A stretch of DNA of 64,000 nt from Burhinus oedicnemus (Eukaryota > Chordata > Aves > Charadriiformes > Burhinidae). Where the stretch lies: positions 379,172-443,171 of the forward strand of contig VFFE01006711.1 of assembly GCA_008921705.1 (NCBI GenBank). The letters run 5' to 3'. Positions 35,765 to 46,695 of the stretch are shown here, piece by piece (the first letter of the stretch is position 1; the number at the start of each line of letters is the position of its first letter). A program made the position numbers and the translations under genes. The notes below the pieces were generated by a model. It made no database searches and had not been told where the DNA came from. It saw nothing but the letters and a program-made list of their open reading frames with translations.

Positions 35765-35835
35765 AAATTGTGAACCACTTTCCCATGCCTCAATTTCTTT
35801 TCAGTAAATCGGAGGTAACAGTCTCTTAATCCAGA
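35765..35835 (+). repeat. Probable MIR/CORE-type SINE fragment
   Basis: ACCACTTTCCCATGCCTCAATTTC and the following TCAGTAAATCGGAGGTAACA fit the MIR segment TCACTT..TGCCTCAGTTTCC, then TCTGTAAAATGGGGATAATA. The order and spacing are as expected, which supports the call despite divergence. Confidence 0.5.
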
Positions 35836-36047
35836 AACGTGACATGGAAATAAGCACTTTATAATTTTAACTGGCTCCAATACTAAATAATAAGAAAAAA
35901 AATCTAACTTCATGTTGGTCTGAAAGGAGCAAAATTATACTTGTTTGTGCAACCTTCAGCCAGTGGTTCCTGATTTACAGTCAAGCAGTCCAACTTTCCA
36001 TATAGGATTTTTTGTCTGTATATGCTTGCACAAGTAAGCTTGTATAT

Positions 36048-36064
36048 CCCCCCCCCCCTCCCCC
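36048..36064 (-). other. G-quadruplex motif on minus strand
   Basis: The plus strand has 11 C, one T, then 5 C. The minus strand therefore has G5-A-G11, which satisfies the four-run G3 rule with short loops. G-tracts of this kind can stall polymerases and are often misassembled. Confidence 0.7.
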
Positions 36065-38156
36065 GCGTACACACAGAGCAAAATCTGCCCGAGGAAATAA
36101 ACAACCTCCTTCAGCAGGAAACAAGAGACAAACACAATGTCCAATTAAGGGTAAAGCCATTTTTCTCTTTATCTCAATCCTTGATGTGCTTAAATTTTAA
36201 TCAGCTCAGATGCTAGCTGTAACAAAGGTCTGGTTTTACTGAAGGTGTATGATTTTTATTTTGACACACATCAGTGTCCCAGGGAGACAGTAGACACTGA
36301 ATTTCTTGGCAGTGAGTTCATTAACTGGAGGCTGTGTATTATCAGCCTTCCTCCAGCTCCTCTCCGCTCTGTTTCGCTGGGATCCAGGTACCAAAGTTGT
36401 CCCATTTTTCTGCGCTTTTTCAAAACCTCTCAAATTCAAACCCATTTGGTGATCACATGTAGTTTGCATGTGTTTGAGTTGGACAGGCCTTCAGCAGACT
36501 AAAAAAACTGGGGGTCACATCAGCTGGGGACTTAACAAATAAGAATAACAAGGAAAGTCAGTGGCAAACAATATTAATAATTCACCTGTCCATCACTCCA
36601 GCTAACAATTGGAGGAAGATCCTCTCTCCTCTTGATAGATAGGCAGGAGGAAAAGCCCTGTCTGAAATGATTAAAGGAGGCAGTATATAACAAGCTTTCC
36701 CCATGCTGAGAGTGCCAAGGAAGAGGCTGGTCACTGATATTTAAGCACACATTATCCTTCCATCTTCCTGTCATTTTGTTCTGCAAGCTGTTCAGATTTG
36801 TCTGTGCTGGTAAGGCGGCTGTGAAAAGCAGCTGAGCAAACAAAGAGAAAAATCAGTCTGAGAACAGGATTTGGATTTCAAAATCTGTCCCTGGATTTTT
36901 TTGCCCTATTTCCTTTCTTCTTTTTCCTCCCCCTCCTCCCTTTCAGAGCCAACATCCCATTAACTTTCAAATACACCAACACCCAAGCGGAAGAGAAGCA
37001 ATGCAGGCAAATAGAGAAAATGCTGTTATGTGAAAGAGTGCAGAGATTTTTAACACGAGGAGGAAAGCATAGCCTCAAACCTTTTTAATCCTCTCTCAAG
37101 GCAGTATTTTAAGCACTGGTGGGATTAGTTATGTCTCTTTGCTTCACCCTTTCCTCAGCGGGACCAGCCTGTTGAGTCCTTCAGGGCTAAGGCACAGAAG
37201 ACACGTGTCCCTTGCTATTGCCCAGCGCTCAAGGACCGCTGCCTCCAGCTATCTGATGATACAGCACATCCCAGATGTAAAGTTAAAGTTCCCTTGGGTT
37301 CTTGTAAAGATGTTGCTTCCTTCCCCGCAGACAGGACGCTCAGACCAGCGGCCACTGTAGTGGTGCAGGACATGTGTCCCTGGAGGGACCTGCCCCAGCC
37401 CTGCCTGCAGTCCCTTTCTTGCCATACCTGCAGAACGCTCATCAGAGGAACAGTTTTCCCTCTGAAGAGGTGGGGAGGGGGGAAATCAGGAGACAGAAGC
37501 CTTGGCTAAACAGGAGACACTTCAGGATTTTACCCACCAGGTACACCTGGATGGCAAAGCAGTCCTGGTTGTTAGTAAAATAGATCTGCATGACTCATCA
37601 CAGCTTTCATGGAGTTTAGCTTATCTTTTAATTTCTAACCTTTGTTATTCTTGACGAGCCACTTCAGGTCTTAAAAAGGCCAGCCTTCTGCTTGTCCCCA
37701 GGATGAGCTGATGCAGATAGGAGAAGCCAAAGGCGGCAAAGAACTTAGTATTCCTGGTAGAATTTTTTTATTTATTCTAAACCTTTGTAGATTTTGAAAG
37801 TGTTAACCTGTAATATTTGGCAGCTCATGGCATCTTTTAGTTAACATGCTCTATAGCTCAGGCATATGTGAATTTAGTCATATTTATTTCATCACTAGGA
37901 GGTAGGGATGTAATCTTGTTTGTAGATGAAAATGCCTCTGAAAGAATAGAAATGCTAACGGACTTTTTGAACCCCAAAAATGCCATGCTATGGGAAAGCA
38001 ACTGTATGCTTATAAACCCATCCTTAATCCAAAAAGTGCTGATGAATCCTTGATTTACAGGGAAGTATGTACTTAACTTTTCTAAGGTGAAATGAAAGTG
38101 AATGAGGCAAAGTCAGAGCTTCCTTCTGAGACTTTTTTCAGGACTCCTTATTCTAC

Positions 38157-38992
38157 ATAGAATCATAGAATCATCTAGGTTGAAAGGGACCTTTGAGATC
38201 ATTGAGTCCAACCATCAACCTAACACTGCCAATACTATCACTAAACCGTGTCCCTAAGCACCACGCCTACCCGTCTTTTAAATACCTCAAGGGATGGTGA
38301 TTCCACCACTTCCCTGGGCAGCCTGTTCCAATGGTTAACAACCCTTTCAGTGAAGAAATTTTTCCTAATATCCAATTTAAACCTCTCCTGGTGCAACTTG
38401 AGGCCATTTCCTCTTGTCCTATCGCTTGTTACTAGGGAGAAGAGATCAACCCCCACCTCTCTACAACCTCCTTTCAGGTAGTTGTAGAGAGCAATAAGGT
38501 CTCCCCTGAGCCTCCTTTTCCCCTGGCTTTTCTCCGGTTCCCTCAGCCACTCCTCATAAAACTTGTGCTCTAGACCCCTCACCAGCTTTCTTGCCCTTCT
38601 CTGGACTCACTCCAGAATCTCAATTTCTTGCTTGTAGTGAGGGGCCCAAAACTGAACACAGTATTCAAGGGGCAGTCTCACCAGTGCTGAGTACAGGGGG
38701 ACAATCGCTCCCCTAGTCCTGCTTGCTATACTATTCCTGATACAGGCCAGGATCCTGTTGGCCTTCTTGGCCACCTGGGCACACTGCTGGCTCATATTCA
38801 GCTGGCTGTCAACCAGCACCCTCAGGTCCTTTTCCGCTGGGCAGCTTTCCAGTCACTCTTCCCCAAACCTGTAGTGCTGCATGGGGTTGTTGTGACCCAT
38901 GTGCAGGACCCAGCACTTGGTGGCCATGTTGAACCTCATACCATTGGCCTCGGCCCATCTATCCAGCCTGTCCACGTACCTATGGAGGCTCT
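38157..38992 (-). mobile_element. CR1 LINE retrotransposon, copy B (5'-truncated)
   Basis: A minus-strand CR1 copy from a different subfamily than copy A. Its 3' UTR begins with the reverse complement of AGGTTGAAAGGGACCTTTGAGATC and ends in one clear octamer (AATCATAG at 38161-38168) with a partial second. Only the last part of ORF2, starting just after the FADD region, and the 3' UTR are present. The 5' limit near 38992 is where similarity fades (after [10 protein letters not shown] read upstream) and is approximate. Confidence 0.92.
38241..38990 (-). pseudogene. CR1 copy B ORF2: C-terminal fragment with two stops
   Basis: Three open segments (38853-39080, 38607-38819, 38241-38582) lie in one and the same reading frame, interrupted only by two TGA codons at 38853-38855 and 38607-38609. 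The first sits where CR1 proteins usually have a tryptophan (GEE-W-LE), so TGG became TGA. The second sits where an arginine is usual (LE-R-VQRRA), consistent with a CGA to TGA CpG transition. Recognisable segments include [47 protein letters not shown], and [20 protein letters not shown] near the C-terminus. There are no frameshifts, so this copy is younger or better preserved than copy A, but it is inert because of its truncation. Confidence 0.9.
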
Positions 38993-39791
38993 TGGTATTT
39001 GTAACACCTGCCAACCATATCTGCCCTAGTTTAGAAAGATTAGCAAAAAGATACCTTAGTAATAACAACCAGAAGCCCAAATTAGATCTGGGAGAGTTAA
39101 ATGATCTTTGGATTTCACAGTCAGACTGAATCCATTGGTTTGGAAAAAAATCAATTCTTTTGGAAGCAGATTCAAAATTCTGGTGTTCAGGAAGTTGCTT
39201 TGTTTAATATGAATGTTCTGACCAGAGGAAAATTCATTCAGCTGCCCTCAAAATAAATCCAAGAAAAGAAGCAAAAATTACCCATGTGATTTGGATTATC
39301 ATCAAAATGTGATTTCTACCACATCAAGGCAGGTTAAAGTCTATTTTTCTTTATTAATAGCCAGGTGTAATTCTCTTTAAAATCAGAGATTAGGGAGTGC
39401 CTTATTAGTTGAGCTTTATGTTCAAACTACACTATAACCATTAAGCTGTCTCTTTATGTTACATTTCAAAGATTTAAATAAGATACAAAAACACAATCTA
39501 TATTGTTTACTTTAATGGAGTAGCTTAATTGCTCCCCAAGCTTTTCCATATGTGTTATAAATTATCACAAGACACAAATAGAGAGCAAAAGGAGCAGCCA
39601 CATAGATGACACCGTAACCTTCCCGTGACACACACTGCCACTCCTCTGCATTGAGCACTTAACAGCATACGTTAAATACATGGTGCCTCAGACATAAAAT
39701 TGTTTAAGTCCAGGGCAAGTTAAAGATTTATTTTTAAAAGGAAGAAAAGGCGGTCATCCTGATTATGCAATTGAGACCAAAAAGCTGTAAA

Positions 39792-39989
39792 ATGAAACAC
39801 CTATTAGTCACGCTTTTATTGTTGTTACTCCCAACCCCTGGAGCCGGCAAGAAAGCTGCGGCACATAATCATTCTTGGGTGTATCAGAAAAGATGTTACA
39901 GACCACAGCCAGCTACAAGTGTATGGTGGTGGGAAATGCATCTCATTACTCCCTGCCACGAAGAAATAAATCTCTCCCAGTGGAGCTGA
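39792..39989 (+). CDS. Small ORF with strong signal-peptide-like start (unproven)
   Basis: From the ATG at 39792 the frame encodes 65 residues. It starts MKHLLVTLLLLLLPTPGAG, which has a basic n-region, a leucine-rich core and a plausible small-residue cleavage site, so it looks like a classical secretory signal. The predicted mature part begins KKAAAHNHSW and has two cysteines, a tryptophan triplet (SVWWWE) and no known domain. An upstream in-frame ATG at 39765 would add nine residues and weaken the signal, so 39792 is the preferred start. The first half could be a 5' coding exon, but I found no good donor. The leucines come from an AT-rich TTA/TTG stretch, so chance remains likely. I do not recognise the protein. 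Confidence 0.15.
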   Translation: MKHLLVTLLLLLLPTPGAGKKAAAHNHSWVYQKRCYRPQPATSVWWWEMHLITPCHEEINLSQWS

Positions 39990-40087
39990 GGAGAGTATGC
40001 ACATTGGAGGCTTTCTGAGGAAAATTTGTAGGGAGTGAATGTTTGCTGCACTGGTGGAGATAAAAGGTGGAGGCATTCACATGCTAC

Positions 40088-40363
40088 CGCTCATTCTGGA
40101 ACCAGTGCCCCAGGGGATAAGCATGAATGTCCCCCAGTCACTGGGCGAGGAGATGCACCTCCGAGGTCAGGCCTTTCATGCCAACCAGTCAATGAAACGT
40201 TAATGCCTTTTGCGCATGCTTCGCGTGAGTTCCCTTTGCTTTGTTTCTCTAAGGAAACGACACACAGACCTATGCTGAGGTCTAAAACTGGTGGTAAGCG
40301 TTAGCGCTACTTAAATGGTGGGCTTGATCGCGTGGAACAACCTCAATTACTCAATGGAAAGCG
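40088..40363. other. CpG-enriched patch downstream of the small ORF
   Basis: Thirteen CpGs in 276 bases, including TGCGCATGC, TCGCG and GATCGCG. An 89-codon plus-strand frame (40035-40304) spans it without recognisable motifs. As with the other CpG patches, this could mark an unmethylated regulatory element or an unannotated exon. Confidence 0.35.
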
Positions 40364-41925
40364 AAGACAAGTTTTTCCTGCACAGTCTGAGTAGAGCTGG
40401 CCAGAAGAGGAGAAAAAAAAAAAGATCCACAAACAAAATCGCTTTCCTTAAAAGAATCATCTCCTATTGCAAAACACAACAATGCTTTGCAAAATCAGCT
40501 AGATTTTTCCAGAGCTGCATTTTGGATAAGCGTATGCATGCATGTTTGTGTGTGTTGGGGAAGAAAGTCTAGCAATCTCAAGGCGTCCTGCTTCAGCAGT
40601 TTTGACATTAAATAATTAGATTGCTCTATCAAAAGAGCATTCTGCTAAATTTAATTCTCATCGTTATATTTTAATTTATATGATTAAAAAAACAGAAGGG
40701 AGGGTAGAGGCAGGTCAGTGAAGCTTGTTTGGATATATGGCTTTCTTCTTGCAATTTTATTTCATAAAGGATTTTTTAAAATTCCTTTTTTATCCACTAA
40801 CGATAGGAAAATAGCAACTGTCGAAACCTCAACATCGTCACACAAACAGTGAACTCACCTGAGAGCTGCAGAGCTTCGTGGTTTTAAACAGTGTTTCAGT
40901 GCTTGAATCTGACAACAGATTGACTTGACTGACATTGAGCATTGGTGGTCCTCTGGGTGGATCTAGTTCCCTGGCTCTGCTCTGTTTACAGGAATTGGGA
41001 CTTTGCAGTTCTTGCAGCTGGCTGCAGGAGATGATCAGGAAGCCTCTGAGCCAAGGGAAAGATTACTTTTAATATCAGGGAACTTTTGAGTCAGATCCTA
41101 TAATCAAATATTACTGTGATGAGAGTTAGAAAATGTAGATATGCAGATGAAAAGGAAGATCACTAGAACTACTTCAATACCTTTTTGAAATACCCAAAAC
41201 AAAGGGATACAGAAAACTGAGATATTACAGAAGGAAAGAATCAACTTTGCATCTGTTATGTGAGATACTGTGTTCAATCGTATGCCTGCTCTTTAACCAT
41301 GTTATTTCCACATGCACATTGAGCAGATAATGTAAACCTCTTGATGTACCAAATCAAAGCTTTGTCACTTAAAATAACAAAGATTTATTAACATGACAGT
41401 CCTGGTAGAAGACTGATTATCTGCAAGGCCTTGTGGAAAACTGTGACCTACTAAACCCTCATTAATTTAGTTTACTATCATTTGTTAGCATTCATTCACA
41501 TGCCATAAAAAAAAAATTAAAAAAAAAGAAATAAAAGTCAGAGTGACTTTGGATTTGCTTGATTCTAATATCCAGCACTCCACTACCTCCTCCACTCCTG
41601 TGATTTGCCATTGGCTCATCCTCCTCAGGACATGAAAGAGCATTTCCGAGCAGCAGAAACTGCCTTTGATCAATGGAGTTTGTGTCACTTGACTATATAG
41701 AAAAAGTCAGCAATTCACGAAAGGTCTCTTCCACAACTATAAACTCTAATTCTTCTCTGCTGAATTGAATAAAAGTGCCATCTGCCTGCCTAAAACCAGA
41801 GTATGTTTTTATGTTTCTTTTGTTTTATACACACCTGATAAAAGCAGATTTGACTGACATTCTCCCAAATGGAAAACTATAACTGATCAATCTTAGCACT
41901 TTTAAAGATTTAGATACAAACCACT

Positions 41926-42060
41926 GATAAGTTGCAGGTGGCTTTCCAAAAAGGTCTCGCAGGATGTGGTGGAGAATAAAACTGGGCCTGCTGTGTCAGG
42001 CTCAAAGTCAGCCCCACCATCTTAAAAAGTTTCATGGACACAGTCAATCTGCAACTTATA
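41926..42060. repeat. Spaced inverted repeat flanking about 110 bases
   Basis: GATAAGTTGCAG (41926-41937) and CTGCAACTTATA (42049-42060) pair over 11 of 12 bases. The interior has no further clear pairing. Terminal inverted repeats at this spacing suggest a small MITE-like unit, but no target-site duplication is evident. Confidence 0.5.
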
Positions 42061-42273
42061 TGATTTAATAGCTTAATCAGATTATTATATTACATTGTGA
42101 TACTTTTCATTACCCAAATAAAAGCCCAATTTCCTTTTTCAGTTCTTTTTCTCTGGGACGTCTCGCATCCATGATTTTCACAGTTTAATTTTGCGTTGTA
42201 AGAAAGAATCCAAAGTTCTTCAGAAGTTTCTCTTTCTAGATTTTTCTTATCTGAACAGCTACAGACTATCTTA

Positions 42274-43428
42274 TAGGGGAAGAGCAACTGATGTCATCTA
42301 CCTGAACTCATGCAAAGCGTTTGACACTGTCCCGCATGTCTCTAAATTGGAGAGACATGGACTTGATGGATGGACCACTTGGTGGATAAGGAATTGGCTG
42401 GATGGCTGCACCCAAAGAGTTGCGGTCAACAGCTTGATGTCCAAGTGATGACCAGTGACAAGTGGTGTTCCTCAGGGGTCAGTATTGGCAGCGGTGTTGT
42501 TTAACACCTTTGTTGGCAACTGGGACAGTGGGATTGAGTGCACCCTCAGTAAGTTTGCCAACACCAACAAGCTGTGTGGCATGGTTAACACACTGGAGGG
42601 AAGGGATGCCATCCAGAGGGACCTGGACAGGCTTGAGAGGTGGACCTGTGCAAACCTCATGAAGGCCAAGTGCAAGGTCCTGCACGTGGGTCAGGGTAAT
42701 CCCAAGCACAAATACAGGCTGGGCAGAGAATGGATCGAGAGCAGCCCTGAGGAGAAGGGCTTGGGGGTGTTTGTTGATGAGAAGCTCAACATGACCTGGC
42801 AATGTGTGCCTGCAGCCCAGAAAGCCAACCACTTCCTGGGCTGCATCAAAAGAAGCATGGCCAGCAGGTCAAGGGAGGTGATTCTGCCCCTCTACTCTGC
42901 TCTGGTGAGACCCCACCTGGAGTACTGCATCCAGCTCTGGGGCCCCCAACATAAGAAGGATATGGACTTATTGGAGCAGGTCCAGAGGAGGGCCATGAAG
43001 ATGATCGGAGGGCTGGAGCACCTCTCCTGTGAAGACAGGTTGAGAGTGTCGGGGATGTTCAGCCTGGAGAAGAGAAGGCTCCAGGGAGACCTTATAGCAG
43101 CATTCCAGTACTTAAAGGGGGCCTACAGGAAAGATGGGGAGGGACTTTTTATCAGGGAGTGCAGTGACAGGACGAGGGGTAACGATTTTGAACTGAAAGA
43201 GGGTAGATTTAGATTAGGCATTAGGAAGACATTTTTCACTGTGAGGGTGGCGAGGCACTGGAACAGGTTACCCAGAGAAGCTGTGGATGCCCCATCCCTG
43301 GAAGTGTTCAAGGCCAGGTTGGATGGGGCTTTGAGCAGCTTGGTCTAGTGTAAGGTGTTCCTGTCCATGGCAGGGGGGTTGGAAGTAGATGATCTTTAAG
43401 GTCCCTTCCAACTCTAACCATTCTGTCT
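42274..43428 (+). mobile_element. CR1 LINE retrotransposon, copy C (5'-truncated)
   Basis: A plus-strand CR1 copy beginning within the RT domain (around GGGGAAGAGCAACTGATGTC) and running to the 3' UTR GGTTGGAAGTAGATGATCTT, then AAGGTCCCTTCCAACTCTAA. It ends at about CCATTCTGT and lacks the usual row of terminal octamers. Its sequence type differs from copies A and B, so three CR1 lineages are represented. The 5' boundary is approximate. Confidence 0.93.
42275..43348 (+). pseudogene. CR1 copy C ORF2: RT palm to C-terminus, catalytically dead
   Basis: One reading frame runs from motif A ([15 protein letters not shown]) to the ORF2 stop, broken only by TGA at 42446-42448, where CR1 proteins usually have tryptophan (MSK-W-RPVTSG). 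Motif A has asparagine where YLD is usual. Motif B ([10 protein letters not shown]) is intact. Motif C, normally FADD, reads FANTN (42554-42568), so both catalytic aspartates are gone. Small in-frame losses appear after PH in motif A and in ANLMKAKCK. The remainder ([56 protein letters not shown]) is well kept. The open part after the stop is 297 codons, the longest CR1 frame apart from copy A's RT fragment. Confidence 0.93.
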
Positions 43429-44732
43429 TGAGACAACCTGTCCATTTGACAGCTGTTTGGTGCTACCAGCTTAAGTTGAGTAGTCTGTGATAAGGCTATT
43501 TAAATCCCTGCAACAAATAGAAGCAGTTTTTTTGAAAGAAACTCCTTCCTTTTGTGAATGTTTATACACTGGCTGGGATGAAACTTCAGAGTCTATGAAA
43601 ACCCTGCATCTTGAAATTAGCATCACATAAACTGCTAATAGGCTGCACGCTCTCAGAAGAGTCTGGTTTAGTATCTTCCACCAACCCATTTCACCACTGA
43701 TTTTACAGCTCCCAACATGGAAGTCTGATATAAAGGGCCCCAAATGAATAAAAAAATGAAGGAAAAAAACCCCTGAATCCTAAGCTTTGAAGACTCTTAA
43801 AATCCCTTCCTCTTTAGGAAGGAAAGGTGACTGAAGAAAAACAACACCTTCTTGCCCCCAGCCTCCCAAATCTTTTCCTCTGATGTCAGCACAGGGTGAC
43901 TCATACATGAATTTGTTTAAGAAAGCAGGCAGATGTTGTAGGTCTTGCAATTCTTTTTAATTGGTGGAGGTGGAATAACTTGCCAGTGATACTATCCAAG
44001 CAAGACCATCATACTGTCACTAATGTCTATGCAAAGATTCCAGGTCAGCATTACCACAATAAATTTATATTTCTTCTAAAGCTGGGACCTTGATTCCTAT
44101 TGAAGCCTTGGCTTCCTAATCATCCACTGCCATTGCATTGAATGTCATGTACTTTAAAACTCTCAGTTATCCCCCTTTCTCTTTTTACTGATTCTTTTCC
44201 TGCATTTTAAAAGGTGTGTCATTTCTGGACGACATTAAGATTGACACCTGGCACCCCTCTCCAGTGCATAATCTGTCATACTGAAAATGTACAATATCAT
44301 CACCTCACACAGAGGAGAAGAACATGTTAAAATGGGACAGAACCATTTCCTTCCTTGGCTTACTGCTTACACCTTTCCCTTGAGTCATGAGAAGTTCCAC
44401 ATTATGAGCCTACAAGGTCAACAACAGGGAAGTTCTTGAGCATTTCCCAGTAATAGGGATATAAAGAAGGAATAATCTTCAAGTTACAGTAATAGGGTAC
44501 TTTTTTTTTTTTTAATTAAATGGTTATAACATCCTGGCTTTCAGATAATGATGGGGCACTTATGAAAGAACAGAGCTTGCTTGGTATAAATCATCTTGGA
44601 AAATTTCCTCTCTCACCTTCAAACTAACAGGTCATATTGGATGTCATTAATTCAGCTAAGTAGCCCTAGGACACTCTTGAACTTCAACCCAGAGCACAAG
44701 GGAGCAGAGGCAGGCTGCCAGCTAGTATCTCT

Positions 44733-44792
44733 GGGGAAGGAAGAAAGGAGGAAAAAAAAGAAAGAAAAAAAGAAAGGAAGGGAAAGAAAAAA
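44733..44792 (+). repeat. Pure purine tract, 60 nt
   Basis: Sixty consecutive A/G bases made of GGAAGG, GAAAGG, AAAAAAAAG and AAAGAAAAAAAG-type units, with partial mirror symmetry around the A-rich centre. Long homopurine mirror tracts can adopt triplex (H-DNA) structure. Confidence 0.85.
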
Positions 44793-46677
44793 TGGCCTCA
44801 GCTGTAGCCAACGATTTTGATCTAACTGAAGATGGGCTGCCCACATGTGTCGAGAGTTAAGGACAGTAAGGAGAGAGAAGTGCTTTTTAAAATAAGTTAT
44901 GCTGGAGAAATGCCTGTGGACTCCTCACTGATCAAATTTGTTTTGTCAGGCTGCAAACTTGCAAACAAGTCCCTGAGGCTGAAGGGTATGCTTTCTGGAG
45001 TGTAACTCCATCCTCCTGCAAAAATGGGTTTTAACATCAGCAAGCAAGATGTTAACATTCATCCTCAAGCTTGGCATCTTCAAGAAAGGGTCTGCACAGA
45101 CCTAGTCAATCCTCCATTGCCCCAGCAGTAATCACAGAAACCCTTGAAATGTTGGTTTCAGTTAGCTCTGGAAACTGATGATTGCCAAGCGATTCTCAAA
45201 GAGCCTATTCAGGAGAACCATTTGGCTTTCAAAAGTCCTCACAATGACATAGTTCTGTGGCTTTGAAGACTGTGGGTGAAGAGCTATCCAAGTGATGAAT
45301 TGAGGGAAGCATTAGTACTCTTTTCCCAAGACAACTGTTTTCCAGTCATTGTTGTGCCAAATTCAAGAAAATGGTGAATACAGGTGGACTTGCAAAGTTG
45401 AAGGGATTGAAGACTATATGCCAGTCATTCAGCTTTTCTTAATGAAGGATAAGGAAATAATGAACGGATCTCTCCTCTTTTAAAAAAAGAAAAAAGTGTC
45501 TACCACTTGATAGTAGCAGGTGATAGCAAAATCCAACATAGGAGGTAACGAAGAGCCTTCGCACATTTCTACAACTGCTTTGCAAGGAGAGTTTTTAAAG
45601 TGGTCCAGAGGTTCATTTCTGAATTTGTGACCTGGTTTTAAACTTGGCCATAGTTCTTCAACCTCATTAGTCTGTGCACAGATTTAATCTTTTCTGACAT
45701 CATCTTTACAGAGGGAAAGATTTCATCTACTGGAACAACAGATCAAACAAGACAAAGCAGCCTCACAACTAATATATGCCAGTTATGCTAATAGATTTCC
45801 CACTGTTTCATTTAATCAGCATGGATTGTTCAAAGAGGCCTGGATTTATAATGAAGTTACTAAAATACAAATTCCTTGCAAAATAAATAAATAGAGAAAT
45901 TAAACTCCCTGGGGAGAAGTAAAATTGTTTATTACCATCCCTGTTAGCAATGAGTAGCCACCTGTACACTTAACAGAAGGTGATATCTAGCTGCAGCAAG
46001 TCTGTCTCATAAGTGCTTCCTTGATTCAGAGAATAGTACTGATTGGGGAAAAACAAAACAAAACCAAATGCAGTCTGTGGAAACTCTAATAACACCTGAA
46101 GTATGTCATCACATGATTTATTTTCCTTCTCCTCAATGCACAGGAGTTTTGCCCCATGTTTATTTTAAATGGATCCTGATGTGTCCCAGCTGCATGTTCT
46201 CTTTTGGGAATGAATCTTGTGAATTGTTATATTTGAACTATGACAAGGGAAATTCTACATGCATGATCGTTCCCTAAATCATTACAGGATTGGACCCCGA
46301 GACAAATAGTGCGTTGAAGATTATAGAAGAGGCAAAACAAAACACAAGGAGATTGTGAGTCTTTTGAAAATGACATAATTGGTAACAGCAGACTACCCAC
46401 ATTGTTTATTTTTACCACCCCTAAATCCACTGTTTACCCATTTTGAGATTACAGTCCCTATATTTCCCACCATAAAGAATAACAGATCACGCATCCCTTT
46501 CTACTCCCTCCCCAGAATAATGCAGATCAAAAATTATGCCAGATTTCAGCGAGGTTCTTTAAAATCTCTTACAGCAGAGAAAATCGAAGTGTCTCTGAAT
46601 TATCCTTGTCCCTTGAATCCATCACACTGACAAGGTGCATCTACTGCCTTCTTCAGAGAATATAACAATGCCACGGT

Positions 46678-46695
46678 CCCCCCCCTCCCCGCCCC
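46678..46695 (-). other. G-quadruplex motif on minus strand
   Basis: The plus strand reads C8-T-C4-G-C4. The minus strand is G4-C-G4-A-G8, which satisfies the four-run G3 rule with one- and two-base loops. It lies in AT-rich DNA with no promoter signals next to it. Confidence 0.7.

Larger units (their letters stand above)
20001..38156. other. Non-coding stretch, no gene recognised
   Basis: A long interval without a recognisable exon. It contains simple repeats (CAAA near 21.64 kb, AAAT near 30.9 kb, TTG near 31.16 kb), A/C-rich tracts (23.1 and 26.5 kb), several SINE-like traces, AT-rich segments with clustered homeodomain-type TAATTA cores, short inverted repeats, and a modest CpG group at 35632-35712. 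Small open frames occur throughout, but only one on the minus strand (22250-22453) has features worth noting. Confidence 0.7.
38993..42273. other. Non-coding stretch between CR1 copies B and C
   Basis: No gene is recognised. AT-rich sequence near 39.4-39.6 kb has conserved-element texture. A signal-peptide-like small ORF (39792-39989) and a CpG-enriched patch (40088-40363) follow. A spaced inverted repeat lies just before copy C (41926-42060). The rest holds short A-tracts and nothing else that I can support. Confidence 0.65.

Noticed and set aside
37294..37509. Possible exon after a good acceptor-like CTTCCTTCCCCGCAG
   Set aside because: No recognisable peptide and no matching donor with a coding frame; moderate CpG content alone is not enough.
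42472..43311. Minus-strand frames across CR1 copy C
   Set aside because: Shadows of the plus-strand CR1 ORF2; the frame conserved with other CR1 copies is the plus strand.
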